The notes under the pieces: model-generated
The model's database searches: none
The model's input: the letters and a program-made list of their open reading frames with translations, nothing else
Told to the model about the DNA's origin: nothing
In this document: positions 1 to 11,214 of the stretch, piece by piece
Numbering within the stretch: the first letter of the stretch is position 1
How the letters are laid out: every line of letters begins with the position of its first letter
Origin: Xanthostigma xanthostigma
Taxonomy: Eukaryota; Arthropoda; Insecta; Raphidioptera; Raphidiidae
Length of the DNA: 64,000 nt
Direction: 5' to 3'
Assembly (NCBI GenBank): GCA_963575645.1
Contig: OY754466.1
Span: forward strand, 41,758,001-41,822,000
Made by a program: the position numbers and the translations under genes

Positions 1-256
1 TTTGCTTTATAGTACAGTCCTTAGAGCGTCTTGACTCTTGAGTCAAATTCCGATTTTAGGGGCTAATTTTGAGGTGCAAATTAGACAACTAAAAATAATC
101 TTTTTCAAATGCATCGTGTGATGTATTGAATGACAGGCTTCAATACAAATATATATTTTTATAATAATAAATAGATTAAAATATATTAAAAAAATATATA
201 CGAATATCGAACAACCCTCCTCTTATCTCCGTAACTATTGAGCCCAAATTAATGTT
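1..256. other. AT-rich non-coding flank
   Basis: No reading frame, RNA gene or clear repeat boundary was recognised here. The stretch is AT-rich and ends at the left terminal inverted repeat of the next element. Confidence 0.5.
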
Positions 257-1245
257 AAAAAAAAACCGGCCAAGTAGGAATCGAACTCACGCACTGAGAG
301 TTCCGTACAAACTTTTAGGTATGTAAATAGTTCGTAAATTACGGAAATCGAGTCTCGAAGATTTTTCCTGCGTGGTCGTTGGAAAACTGTTGTCCCTATA
401 CATCGACAAGCGTCTCGGTCAGTTTGCTAAGTAAGCGTGTAATTGCAATGAGTTAAGATGGACTACTGAACTGTATTGCAACTCGTGGCTATATCTGAAA
501 GGCTAGTCGTCGTACCGTGTTGTATGCGAGAGTTCTCATATTGTGCACCGGTAGCGGACGCTTGATTTGTATAAGAACTGTTACTGTTTACGTGCGTAGC
601 ATGTTGTTGCGGTTTAAAAACATTATTTTTCTTCATATCTCGATCGAAAGTTTGACATTTACTCCCTGTTATTTATTATATTAAATGACAGCGGTAACCC
701 TAGTTACGAGTATAAATACGCATGAGAAATTTTTTCCTCCCACCGTTCTCACTGGGAGTAAATGTCAATCTTCCGTCCCTGCTGACGAAAGTACGTACAT
801 TCGAGCGGATATGAAGAAAAATCGTATACACCACACGAGCCTTAAAAGTTGAAATCTGGGCCCTGCGCGTCATGAGCCTAAGGCGAAGCCGAGGCCATCA
901 TGACGCGCAGGGCCGAAAATTCAACTTTCGGCCCTTGTGATGTAACAAATTGACGGTTTTCGGAGTTTCCTTTACTCTTGTGCTACAAGACTGCTTCTTG
1001 CCAAATTTCATGATTTTAGGTCAATAGGAAGTACCCTATAGGTTTTGATTCCCAAGATTCTTGACAGACAGACGGATAACAAAGTGATCCTATAAGGGTT
1101 CCTTTTTTTTCTTTTGAGGAAAAGCTGGAAATTCAGCACTTCACTCGTAAGTTACAGGAAAACCTAAACAAAAATCCTAAGTCTTAAAGTTATCACGGGA
1201 AACGGAATGGTACGGAAGTTGGCTCCCACTTGACCGGTTTTTTAT
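257..1245. mobile_element. TIR element of about 1 kb, non-autonomous
   Basis: The left end reads 'aaaaaccggccaagtagga' (about 262-281) and the right end, on the reverse complement, reads 'aaaaaaccggtcaagtggga', giving imperfect terminal inverted repeats of about 19 bp. Interior phrases such as 'gagttccgtacaaac' near the left end and 'acagacagacggataac' plus 'cctataagggttcc' near the right end are typical of an abundant lepidopteran repeat. No transposase-like frame is present. A clear target duplication was not found, so the superfamily is left open. Confidence 0.6.
859..914. repeat. 17-bp perfect hairpin in the TIR element
   Basis: Positions 859-875 are the exact reverse complement of 898-914 (core 'ccctgcgcgtcatga'), with a 22-nt GC-rich loop. 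This is markedly more GC-rich than the surroundings. Confidence 0.85.
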
Positions 1246-1402
1246 TTAGTAAATCCGTCTGCGTATTATAGTAGTAGGAGGCAATATTGCCTACAAACTA
1301 AGACGGTCTTGTGATTCAACATTGCGTGACGCGAACGGAAATACGCGTTCCGTTTAGTTTTCTCAACGCACTATGCAACGTTTCCGCGTGGTCACGCGTA
1401 TG

Positions 1403-1431
1403 TATATATAGGCAGACCCGGGTAGGTCATT
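1403..1431 (+). promoter_or_regulatory. Candidate TATA/initiator core promoter
   Basis: A 'tatatata' box at 1403-1410 lies 26 bp before an initiator-like 'tcatt' (A at 1429). The 1300-1560 stretch is rich in CpG ('gcgcgcccgcgcgcgcc') and not obviously repetitive, unlike its transposon neighbours on both sides. The composition and spacing suggest a promoter, but nothing downstream confirms it. It could also be a promoter remnant inside a mobile element. Confidence 0.3.
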
Positions 1432-1498
1432 GTGTTGGAAGCTCGAGACGAGCGACGGGAGCGCGCCCGCGCGCGCCGAATCTATATAGCAAGAAGAT

Positions 1499-1645
1499 AT
1501 GGGCGACCGCGCTGCTGCAGACGCGGCGGATACTGTTACCGAACGCACTATAACCGTCATTTGTTCATCTATGTCTCTCGGAACCGATTTGAAAAACTAT
1601 TATCAACTGTACGTGAAACCTAAAATGGAGCGTGTTATTTGTTGA
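1499..1645 (+). CDS. Candidate short ORF (48 aa) or first coding exon, unrecognised
   Basis: An ATG at 1499, about 70 nt downstream of the candidate TATA/initiator pair, opens a 48-codon frame ending at TGA 1643-1645. The peptide begins MGDRAAADAADTVTER, is Ala- and acid-rich at first, then ends in a mixed hydrophobic and basic segment. I recognise no family. It may be a micropeptide, a 5' exon of a spliced gene (a weak donor-like 'gtgaaa' lies inside), or chance in a CpG-rich island. It stops about 18 bp before the inverted-repeat element that begins near 1663. Confidence 0.2.
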   Translation: MGDRAAADAADTVTERTITVICSSMSLGTDLKNYYQLYVKPKMERVIC

Positions 1646-1662
1646 TCACTTATAGTTACAGA

Positions 1663-3330
1663 GACGGTGACAGAAATGGTCAAAAGCACTTGGTAGCAGA
1701 AACGCTCTCTTTCGTGTAGTCTGAGTCCCCTAGTATAAATCCGGTTAGTGGAGTAGAGGTCTAGCGCGTTGCGATACGACGCTCGGGCAAAATTCAAAAT
1801 TCCTCCACTAAATGGCAGAAAATTACTGAAAGGCATTTGGGGGGCCCTCCTAATGGCAGAAAATATTTTTTTTTTTTTTATTTAAAAAAAACAAAATAAT
1901 CGAATCAGCAACTAAGGCCATTATCGCATAAACAAATACATAATATGGTAAGTAAATATTAAATAAGTAACATATTCAGATTTCAGGTAAGTAATAATAT
2001 TTTTTGCAAATTTACTCCCTGCAGAGCCTGTCAGTATAATAAATAAATACAAAAAAAATTCAAAAAGAAAAAGCTCGGTGAGTGAAATCGAGCTCAAACG
2101 GTTCGTCTTCTTATAGAGAATTCCGAGGTACAGTTTTCTGCCAAAATCGACCTTGCAAAAACGCGTCATGTTTGCGGAAAGTTTAACATGGTATTCAGGT
2201 AAAGCATTAATGACAAATACCTACATTAAACTTGCAGATTGTCATCTAGCACTGACAAAATTGGGAGATAATATTTTTTTCAAACTTTTTGGGTACCTAC
2301 TAATAGAGAGCCTGATAAGAATTTCTGCCACTGAGCGAATATTTTTCGAATTTTTGCCTGTGCAAAGGACCCCGCACGGAACATATGGGAATCGACCCTC
2401 GGTTAAAATCTTCAATACTCGGGGATATTATCCAAAAATCGACGCTGATCAAAAGTCTCCATGGGCACGAAGTCCGGAAATGCGATCCCGGGGAGTTACT
2501 TTTATATATGTATATTACATATGTATATACTGTATATGATATATCTATGTGATGTAGATATGTCTATAATAGAATATCACAAGGAGACGGGTGCATTTGC
2601 TCATTTTCCCTATTTTTTTTTTTTTTTATTATAAACAAAGAGAAAAAAAAAGGTGTTTCGACTCGAAGTCATTAGCACAAAGATACATATTATGACATTA
2701 TAACAGGTAAGATATACAGGTAAGTATGTTTCCCTATTTTGATTGCAATAAAAGTAACTCCCCGGGATCGCATTTCCGGACTTCGTGCCCATGGAGACTT
2801 TTGATCAGCGTCGATTTTTGGATAATATCCCCTGGTATGGAAGATTTTAACCGAGGGCCGATTCCCATATGTTCCGTGCGGGGTCCTTTAGAAAAATCAT
2901 CGAAAGGAAGTGAGGTCATTTGGAGCTCGAACATTTTTTCTTGTATTCAACCATTCCGATAGACGCTGATGACCTCAGCTGTTGAGCGTCTATAATTTAC
3001 AATCTCTCCCTCACCATTCCGCCAAGTTTGAACTTCAAATTCATTTTTTTTTTATTTTTTTAACGTTTCTTTTTCGATTTTTTGAAAGGATTTGAAAGTC
3101 TCTGCAAGTAGTAAATTGGCAGAAAATATTTTTTCTGCAATTAGGAGGTCCCCCAGTCATTTTCTGCTATTTAGTGGAGGATTTTTGAATTTTGCCGTTT
3201 TTTAAAGTGCCCCAGCGTCGTATCGCAACGCGCTAGACCCCTACTAAGCGGATTTGTAGAGGGGGACTCAGACTACACGAAAGAGAGCATTTCTGCCACC
3301 AAGTGCTCCTTGACCATTTCTGTCACCGTC
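1663..3330. mobile_element. Large foldback element (about 1.7 kb)
   Basis: The outer arms are mutual reverse complements: about 1663-1870 ('gacggtgacagaaatggt', 'agaggtctagcgcgttgcg') against about 3120-3330. A second inner pair, about 2360-2500 against 2745-2890, contains 'catgggcacgaagtccgga' and its complement. The centre is A/T-rich simple sequence. The short open frames inside are arm shadows, not genes. Loss of an autonomous core is inferred. Confidence 0.75.
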
Positions 3331-3697
3331 ATCTAACTATTATGTTTGAAAAACGATTAGGCGCCGTTGTAGGACGCCTGGCAGATATGAAGCATTTTAA
3401 TCTTGCCAAACGCAACTTTAAGTTACTTATGGACACTGTACGGACACTTCTTGAAGCCCTATGGATACTGCCGTTTTCGAATGAAGCTGATACAAACCGA
3501 CCCACGATAGTCTAGTTCATCTGTTCCTTTGGGCCTTTTTGATGAATTCTAGTTTTCCTTCACCGAAATTATGATCATGCTGTCATTCGATTCGGAATGA
3601 TATATATAGAAACTTTTTGAAAAAATTGAAGTGAGGACGAAAAAAAGTTATAAATATTTTAGTAAAAGAAAAAAGAGGGGTTTGTTTTTTGCGACTA

Positions 3698-4046
3698 TCT
3701 CAAAAACTATTGCAGATATCTGAAATCACAAAAGGATTCTGAAAGAGCAGAAAATTTCCTACAAAAGTCTTAACTCCCGGAGCTCTACAACCAATGTTTG
3801 TAATTTTAATTTAGAAGTGAAAACAGGTTATAATTTTTTTTATATAATTTTCAATATTTTCGTGTCTTATAGCTTGTATAAAAAACAGAAATAAAATTTT
3901 TGAGACCAGTTTTCACCTCTAAATTAAAATTAGACATATTGGTAGTAGAGTTCCGAGATATGGAACTTTTTTGTAGTAAATTTCCTGCTCTTTCAGAATC
4001 TTTTTTGCAATTGCAGATATCTGCAAGTTTTTGAAAAACATTTTTC
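3698..4046. repeat. Inverted repeat (hairpin)
   Basis: The left arm contains 'gcagatatctgaaatcac' and 'gagcagaaaatttcctac', and the right arm contains their reverse complements ('gtaaatttcctgctctttc', 'gcagatatctgcaag'). The arms are diverged and about 130 bp long. No coding potential. Confidence 0.65.
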
Positions 4047-4072
4047 TAATACTGCCTTATTAGTCTTAGATC

Positions 4073-4767
4073 CCGATTTGGCTCGATCTTCATCCATCGA
4101 GTTTTCTAATAAAATTTGGAATTTGATAATATAATATATTAATAAAGAAATATTGATTTGGTTACCATTCAATTTCCTGGCACAGCTATTTTAGTTGTTA
4201 ATTTTATTGTATTTATTCAGTATTAAATATTATTTTCTATTTGCTGGTAGCAGTTGCGATCCGTTTTTTTAAATATTTGACTGGGAAGTTTGTAACTTAT
4301 GCATGGGTCAATTAAAAGAAATTGTGCTTTTGATGTTTTAACTATTTATCTAAGGTTTCGATAAAATTATGATATTTGTTACTTATTGCCTTGGTTACCT
4401 ACATATGATATGTTCCACGTGTTCGCAATAAAATTATCTACATTCTATGTGACAATATAGAAAACCCTATGACTGCAAAATACTAATTCGAAGGTGCCTG
4501 TCTACCTGATTCTATGCCAGGAATCAAAATGTAGACCAAATTTTGGCATTTTATTTACATATTTTACTTTCGATTGGTAATAAATTTATAAGAAAACTCG
4601 ATAACTATAACATTTCAGGAATAAAATAAACAACTTTATTTTTAAAAATAGCTATGCCAAGAAATTGAATGGCAACAAAATCAATTTCTCTTCATTAATA
4701 CATTATATTATTAAAATTCAAATTTCATTAAATAACTCGATGGATGAAGATCGAACTAAATTGGAAT
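4073..4767. repeat. Inverted repeat with arms of about 130-140 bp
   Basis: Left arm 4073-4212 ('cgatcttcatccatcgagtt', 'attcaatttcctggcacagc') is matched by right arm 4640-4767 in reverse complement. The intervening 430 bp shows no recognisable gene. It is probably a foldback transposon or inverted pair of a dispersed repeat. Confidence 0.65.
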
Positions 4768-4916
4768 TTTGTACTTTATTACACTGCACGCAGTCGAAGA
4801 AATTGACGACTATCGCCACCACCAAACACGATTGTGATTGGCTGTCTCAAGGTCAAAGAAAAGGTTGACATCAAAGCGCCGACAATGAACTAACATGTTT
4901 GACTATGGTTCGGATT

Positions 4917-5460
4917 CAGCGTTGCCAGTTTTTTTTTTTTGCCAAGTCGGGATTTTGGAACAGTGAAAACAGCGGGATTCTTTCGTCGAAAGCGGGACAT
5001 AGTAAAAAAACGTACCTATATAATCAGAAGTTTTCAAATACCTATTTATCTTTTTATTTGAATTAAAATTACGTTTACGTGACAATAGCCATAGAAAATG
5101 TATTTTAATAAAAATATAATATTTTAAATCAGATTTACCCTATCGTTAAATAGTTGAGTCTTATTCGTCTTCAGAATAATAATAAAAAAAAAAACAGAAA
5201 TCAAAATCTCAAAAGTTTTATTCATTAGAAAAATATGGCGTTTCAAACAATAGTCTGTGGAGTGAGTGTTACAAATTGCAACTTACAATAAGAGAATAAT
5301 TAATTATTTATAAGAATTACTTACTTATTCATGATTTAACTTCTTTTAAAGTTTTAAAGTTATCCCCGAAAAGCAGGACTGAGCCTGTCCCGCGCGGGAC
5401 ATTTAATTTTGATTTAAAAATCGGGACGTCCCGCCAAAATCGGGACGTCTGGCAATGCTG
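4917..5460. mobile_element. hAT-type MITE (544 bp)
   Basis: The termini are 'cagcgttgccag' and the reverse complement 'cagcattgccag'. They are flanked by 8-bp near-identical target duplications, 'ttcggatt' (4909-4916) and 'tttggatt' (5461-5468). CAG-starting TIRs plus an 8-bp duplication are hallmarks of hAT elements. The interior has no transposase. Confidence 0.8.
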
Positions 5461-5468
5461 TTTGGATT

Positions 5469-5951
5469 GTAGTGTTTGAAATTAAATTTAGCATTTTAAG
5501 TTTAGTATTGGAACGTTTCAGGGTTAAGTTTAACCCTGCACAGTGCACAGTGCACAGTCTAATCACACTGTATGCATTCAGTTTACGCTTAACACTTTAC
5601 CTCCACACACACATCAAGCCAAGCACCGCAGTTAAATATCGATCCAATGATGTGTTCTGTCCTTGTCTGGTACACACACATGTCGCTTTTTCGCTCCCGT
5701 TAAACGAACCGTTCGAAACGGCAATCAGAATCGAATCGTTTCTCGACAAAGTCGGCTGATTTAATCGCTTGTTCTCTATCCAGCGCCGTTGCGAACACCT
5801 CTACCTTCCTTCGTCCTTCGAAGCACGGTTCGCTACCGGGCTGCTCTGACATCTGACTTCGTCTGTAATAAAAGTAGTGACGGTGCCTCTATGAGCGCTG
5901 CAGAGCTGCAGAACAACGAAAATCTTAGGTACATACTTCAGGACTTTAGAA
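5469..5951. other. Unassigned, less AT-rich sequence
   Basis: This stretch is moderately CpG-containing and includes a short tandem 'cacagtg' run near 5538-5558. A 95-codon frame (5472-5759) has no recognisable domain and unconvincing composition, so it is not called as a gene. Confidence 0.35.
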
Positions 5952-6075
5952 TCTATACTAACATTTAAAGCTGAAGAGTTTGTTTGTTTGTTTGAACGCG
6001 CTAATCTCAGGAACTACTGATTTGAATTGAAAAAAAAATTGGTTGTCTGTAAAGTCGGTTTACGGACGATAGTTT
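5952..6075 (+). mobile_element. 5' fragment of Helitron-like element
   Basis: It begins TC followed by 'tatactaacatttaaagc' and the 'gaagagtttgtttgtttg' phrase shared with the copies at 8266, 23615 and 35829. The 3' end was not found, so this is a truncated copy. Confidence 0.65.
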
Positions 6076-7403
6076 TACGTGATAACGTATTCCGTAATAC
6101 ATAACCTAAACCTCCCAAAATTTAGTTTCAATCCGCTTATCCTTGGTGTCGGAATGATAAGAAACGTCAAAAGTGACGTTTGCAACTTACAAAGTATTAT
6201 GTTCTAATAATAATTAGTTATTCCAATAGTTAACTTAGAAGGCTTTGCATTTCACAGAATACTAATGTCAAAAAATTGAATTAAACATTAGAAATTCAGC
6301 CGTTTTCATGTTGCATTTATACAGCTATTTTTCTATATAAATTTGTATAAAAAAACTGTTTAGGCAAATTCTGTTATACGAAATCTATGTAAAATGTTCT
6401 CCTCTTTCGTTTAAGACTGGTTTCAAACCGATCTGATTTAAATTGAGCGAGAAATTAGCAAAAAGCACGCACAGGGTCAGGCGGAACGTTACGCGTTACG
6501 AACGTTAGGAACGTTACGACCGTTAGGAACGTTACACTTTTTCGTACATGCAGCCGGTGTTTTATCAATTTATAAGATTGGTGATACATCAATTTATAAG
6601 ACGTTATCACGTCAAAAAAATAAACATCATGAATCAAATGTTGCTCACATTAATCGGTTAAAAATCATTAAAAAAAAATATACGTGACAAATTGAAACTT
6701 TTTTTTTGAAGTCTGTTAAAAATTAAAAAAGAAAAATTGAATGATATTTCCTATTTGAAATTATTTCAACAAACAGCGGCGTTTATATCATTTCAATATG
6801 AAGATATAAATGTTTAAATGTTTCTACTTGTCTACGTCATTAGAGTCAACGCGCTCGCCACAAAATAATATAATATTATGCTCTATCTATAGGGCTGCCT
6901 ATGTTTTCTGTACAATGATCTCGTATGGTCAGAATGATATAGATTATAGATAATATAATTAATGTATACATAGTCTGTGGTAGTGGGTCGTGTTGTTTGG
7001 CGTCAATAACGCCAGTCTCTTGTTAATTTATTTAACCGGCTTCCAAATTTTATTGCGAAAACGTAATTGCTAAACAAAAAAAAAAACAACGCGATTAATT
7101 TTGTATGTGCTCATTAAGAAAATTGGTTATACGTTGGTAGGTAAAACTTGCAAATGTTATGTTAAGTTCGGTTATTAAGTTGTAACGATAAAGTTGAATA
7201 AAACGACCTATTTTTAAGGCTCTCCAAATTTCTGGGTCAGTTATAACGATGTGTTAAAAGTTAAGCAGAGAACTGCACGGAGAAATTGGGGCAATTAGTT
7301 CAAAAATAATTATTTCATTTAATATCATAGATTGAAATACACATTTTTTGTTTTAATTAATAAAGTGCATTTTCGAAGCAAACTTTTTATTGTTATTGTA
7401 GTT
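6076..7403. other. AT-rich spacer
   Basis: No gene seen. A short minisatellite built on 'aacgttacg/aacgttagg' lies at about 6484-6534. The rest is low-complexity AT-rich DNA. Confidence 0.45.
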
Positions 7404-7674
7404 AAATAAAATTAAATTAAATGAATTAAATAATAGCCCCCCCCCCCATTGGCACACTTTTTTATATACGTTTTGAACATTTTTGCTCCCATATACTTTT
7501 GTACCGCGCACAGACAGCGTAAAAAAATACAGGGAACATAAATAAAATTAAATTAAATGAATTAAATAATAGCCCCCCCCTCATTGGCACACTTTTTTAT
7601 ATTCGTTTTGAACATTTTTGCTCCCATATACTTTTGTACCGCGCACAGACAGCGTAAAAAAATACAGGGAACAT
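7404..7674. repeat. Tandem duplication, unit about 136 bp
   Basis: Copy 1 (7404-7539) and copy 2 (7540-7674) both contain an A/T tract, a poly-C run, then 'attggcacacttttttata' and 'gtaccgcgcacagacagcg'. They differ mainly in poly-C length and a couple of substitutions, indicating a recent local duplication. Confidence 0.9.
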
Positions 7675-8265
7675 TGATTACAATAGCTGCCCTATTAGCT
7701 GTGAGCCTCGAGAAAGAGGTGATAAGCAGTTTTTCCCGAGTGCTGTATGCAGCGACTTTATGCGTTAATGCTGTAATTTTAATGGGAACGTCAAAAATAA
7801 ATAAAATGAATTGTTGCGTTGATGGTTTCTCGAATAAAAGCAATAATAGGTATAGCTTCAAATTTTATAGATTTTATAGATAAGCGATATAAGTGGATAA
7901 CTGCAATTAATAAAAAAAAGTAAGTAACCTCAAAAATCTCATTTTTAAGTAATAACCGAATTTTTTGCTATTTAGATACTATATAGGATATATCTCTTCT
8001 GCCCATGCGTCAATTTTCCCCAAAAACAATAGGGCTTTTCATATTTGCATACCAAACATCCTCCCAAAATTTGGTTTCAATCCGTTCACCGGTTTGACAT
8101 GTATCGTGCTCACAGACAAACAGAGTTTTTCCAGAAATATGTTTTCTCAATTCAGGGGACCCCAAAACGAAAAATATTGTAAAATTTTTGAAAACTGCAT
8201 TTTTGACCTAAACTTGTACCATTCCCCACTTGTGGGTTGGAATGGTAAAGCGTGACGATAACTAA
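7675..8265. other. Non-coding, repeat-like sequence
   Basis: Phrases such as 'aaatttggtttcaatccg' and 'cacagacaaacagag' resemble 3' portions of lepidopteran retroelements, but no boundaries or reading frame could be fixed. Confidence 0.35.
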
Positions 8266-8610
8266 TCTATACTAATATATAAAGTTGAAGAGTTTGTTTG
8301 TTTGTTTGGTTGAAAGCGCTAACCTCGGGAACTACTGGTTCGAATTGAAAAAATGTTTTTTTGTTGGATATCTTATTTATCGAGGAAGGCTATAGGCTAA
8401 AGGCTACGACCAATAGGAGCGGAGCATTCATGAAAAATGTTGCAAAATGTAACTCAAAATTTGTCCGTCCGACAAAAACTTTTAACAGTAACTCTGATCA
8501 TCATGAAATTTGGACACAACATGCATCTCGGTAAACTAAGATGTGCGTACTCATGTCCCTCCCCCCATTCGTTCTTTTGCACCCGGGTTAAACCGGGCGG
8601 GAGCCACTAG
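8266..8610 (+). mobile_element. Helitron-like non-autonomous element
   Basis: It starts TC (8266) after an A and ends CTAG (8607-8610) before a T, the A^T insertion and CTRR ending expected of Helitrons. A GC-rich hairpin-like 'cccgggttaaaccgggcgg' precedes the 3' end. It carries the 'agagtttgtttgtttgtttg' and 'cgaggaaggctataggcta' signatures of the family. Confidence 0.8.
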
Positions 8611-8927
8611 TTCTCAATAAAAACAAAAGATCGTCAAAAAAAAACTAAGAAATACAATAGCTATATTATATTGTGTATACCTATCCCCACAGGAAATCTT
8701 CTACGTCAAAAATTTTCTCAATCACTAATAAATATTTAATAATTTTTTGTGAAAAGCAATTACATTTTTTTTTTCTTGTATTCGATCTAGTAACCATTTA
8801 AAGAATTTTATGAACTGACAATAAAAACAATTCTGATCCAAGTGAATAACATAGAGAACTTTAATGGTGGGCTGAAGAGCGCATTGTCAGAAAATCTGGT
8901 TAGAAAATTGTCTTACTCATTGAGATG

Positions 8928-9279
8928 CAGGGGCGAATCTAGGGCTTATTGAAGTCCAATGGGCCCTGATTGTTTTGTAAAATTAAGAATCTTCAGATTG
9001 AGTTTTAAAATTAGAGTTGAAACTTAGTGACCTGACCAAACAAATAATACTATATATTCACCAAAAAAAAAATCAAAATAAAAATGGTCAAAATATACCT
9101 AAACAATTTGTCAAAATTCGCCCAAAAGGTACTTAAAATTCACACTTAAACAGTTACCCAAAAAAATTTCCGTCCATTTAAACACGTATTAAAAATGTTT
9201 GATAATAATTCAATTTTTTATGGGCCCTTGACACTTAAGCTTAAGCCGTATATTAGTCCTTATGTAAATCCGTACTCTA
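8928..9279. mobile_element. hAT-type MITE (352 bp)
   Basis: The left end is 'caggggcgaatctag' and the right end resembles its inverse. Flanking 8-bp duplications are 'ttgagatg' (8920-8927) and 'ttgggatg' (9280-9287). No coding capacity. Confidence 0.6.
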
Positions 9280-9983
9280 TTGGGATGCTAAGTATTTTTT
9301 AAAAGAAACGCATTATAATTTTTTAATCGATCCTGCATATAAAATAACTGACGAATTGAAACGATATTTTATTCTATTTATATGAAGTTAGCACAGTTTT
9401 GAGCGACCTGACAGAAGTAAAGAAGTCTTGTCATGGCGAAATTTCGACGAATTTGAAAAAAATCAAGTTCAAAGGCCTGGATGACACACTAAACTAAACT
9501 TTAATCCTCTTCCCGCTCTCCTACAGAAGGGTAGTTAATTGATTCTAAACATATTATACTCCTGCACGGGCTTCTGCCAAGTTAGGCAGGATTATTCCAA
9601 ATTTGAAATTTATAAAAAATAGTATATAGGTATCACTACTATTTTGGAGTTAAATAAATATAGTAATAAAAATAATAGATGTATCAATTCGAAAATGCGC
9701 AGGATTACTCCTGTCAACAAATAAGTAAACACGTGTTCCATGATTTTTCAAAAACAATTCCTTCAGAGGGTGAAAAGAGGTAAATAGTCTAAAAATCAAC
9801 ATGAGTGCCAATTTAAAGGTTTGTCAGGACGTTGACCAGGTGAATGTCATCAATTTTGAAATTTATTAGGGGGGGGGGGCTACGTCGAGAAGGGAGTAAC
9901 TGTGCCAAATAATGGGAATGCATCCGTGTTTCGTCTCAATCGGTAACGGCTAGTCTATATATTATACCTACCGTATAAAGATT
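9280..9983. other. AT-rich spacer
   Basis: No gene or bounded repeat recognised. A run of ten G residues lies near 9870. Confidence 0.4.
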
Positions 9984-10050
9984 CATTCGGTAGTTTTTGA
10001 GTTTATCGCGCTTAGACAGACAGACGTGATGGAGAGACTTTGTTTTTATA

Positions 10051-10756
10051 TCTTTATATATAAAAATTACGTGTCACATGTTTGTCCGAGATGAACTCCT
10101 AAACTACTGAACCGATTTGATTTGCACACCGTGTGCAATTCGACCCAACTTGAAAGATAGGATAGCTTACATTTCAATTTATAGTCGCAATATTATTTTA
10201 TTGCAAATTATTTGTCTATTCCTTGACAGTCATAATTATCTGTTGATTGGATTGAGTGAATATTCAATAGATGGCGCAACGTTTCATATAAGCTACAATT
10301 CAATAGCATAACCACCACGTGTTGCTGAGGTTAAGGTATCGAGCACGACGGCGCAGCCGGAGTGCTCAGCTCCAAAGGATTCTAACAGATGGCGATACCT
10401 GTTGACTGGATTGAGTGAATATTCAATAGATGGCGCAACGTTTCATCGAGCACGACGGCGCAGCCGGAGTGAACTCTCGAAATAGAGCTTAGCTCCAAAG
10501 GATTCTAACAGATGGCGATGCCTGTTGACTGGATTGAGTGAATATTCAATAGATGGCGCAACGTTTCATATAAGCTACAATTCAATAGCATAACCACCAC
10601 GTGCTGCTGAGGTTAAGGTATCGAGCACGACGGCGCAGCCGGAGTGCTCGAATATATATATATATTATCGCGTTAATTTAAAAACGCTTTTTGTGGAGAC
10701 CAACTTTGTAACGGTGGAAATCTACAAATTCGAGCGAAGCCGAACCGGGTCGCTAG
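10051..10756 (+). mobile_element. Helitron-like element (706 bp) with internal tandem repeats
   Basis: TC at 10051 follows A, and CTAG at 10753-10756 precedes T. The 5' part reads 'aaattacgtgtcacatg' and the 3' part 'gaaccgggtcgctag'. It belongs to a different family from the 8266 copy. No helicase or Rep frame is present, so it is non-autonomous. Confidence 0.75.
10241..10571 (+). repeat. Three direct repeats inside the Helitron
   Basis: The unit containing 'ggattgagtgaatattcaat' and 'agatggcgcaacgtttcat' occurs at about 10241, 10400 and 10526. Between units the phrase 'cgagcacgacggcgcagccg' also recurs. Spacing is unequal (about 159 and 126 bp), so this is segmental duplication, not an array. 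Confidence 0.85.
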
Positions 10757-11099
10757 TATTATATAAAAACAAAGTCTCTCCGTCGCGTCTGTCTGTCTGA
10801 ACGCGATAAACTCAAAAACTACCGAATTAATTTTTTTCACTAATGGAAAGAGCGATAAACGAGGAATGTTCGGTATATAATTTGTAAATATTTTGTACAA
10901 AATGTCTGAACTATGGCGGTGTTTTGTCAAAAGAAGAAAACTGTTTTCGTACGCTTACATGTCTAACGCTGGTCAAATTTTTAGAGACACATCAAAACGA
11001 TGCGTAAAATACGTAAAAACACGAATGTCAGCTGCGACTATTAGCTAAAGAGCAATTGATATGGAAACGACATCTAAACAACAGTTGATTTATTAGAAG

Positions 11100-11214
11100 A
11101 TTAATGGATGAATCCTGGTGGCATAGGATCGATGAACTAAGCAAATACTGAAGGTTTTTTTTATTGCATTTTATTGTCTGACGTTTTGGCAAACTTTATG
11201 CCATCTTCGGAGAA
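11100..11214 (-). mobile_element. Single arm of hammerhead-bearing repeat
   Basis: It contains 'aatcctggtggcataggatc' and a minus-strand hammerhead-like block at about 11177-11214: CCGAAGA, stem II TGGCA/TGCCA, then AAAACGTC. The core has two deviations (C for U4, A for G12). It is related to the inverted copies at 24870-25325 and 53022-53240. Confidence 0.6.

Larger units (their letters stand above)
9984..10828. repeat. Palindrome split by a Helitron
   Basis: Left arm 9984-10050 ('attcggtagtttttgagttt', then 'cagacagacg', 'gagagactttgtttttata') is the reverse complement of right arm 10757-10828 ('ataaaaacaaagtctctcc', 'cgcgataaactcaaaaac'). The arms abut the Helitron ends exactly, so the insertion is at the dyad centre. 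Confidence 0.8.

Noticed and set aside
5472..5759. 95-codon open frame
   Set aside because: No recognisable family, no supporting promoter or splice signals.
10241..10650. CRISPR-like direct repeats
   Set aside because: Units are unequally spaced, long, and inside a eukaryotic Helitron; no array structure.
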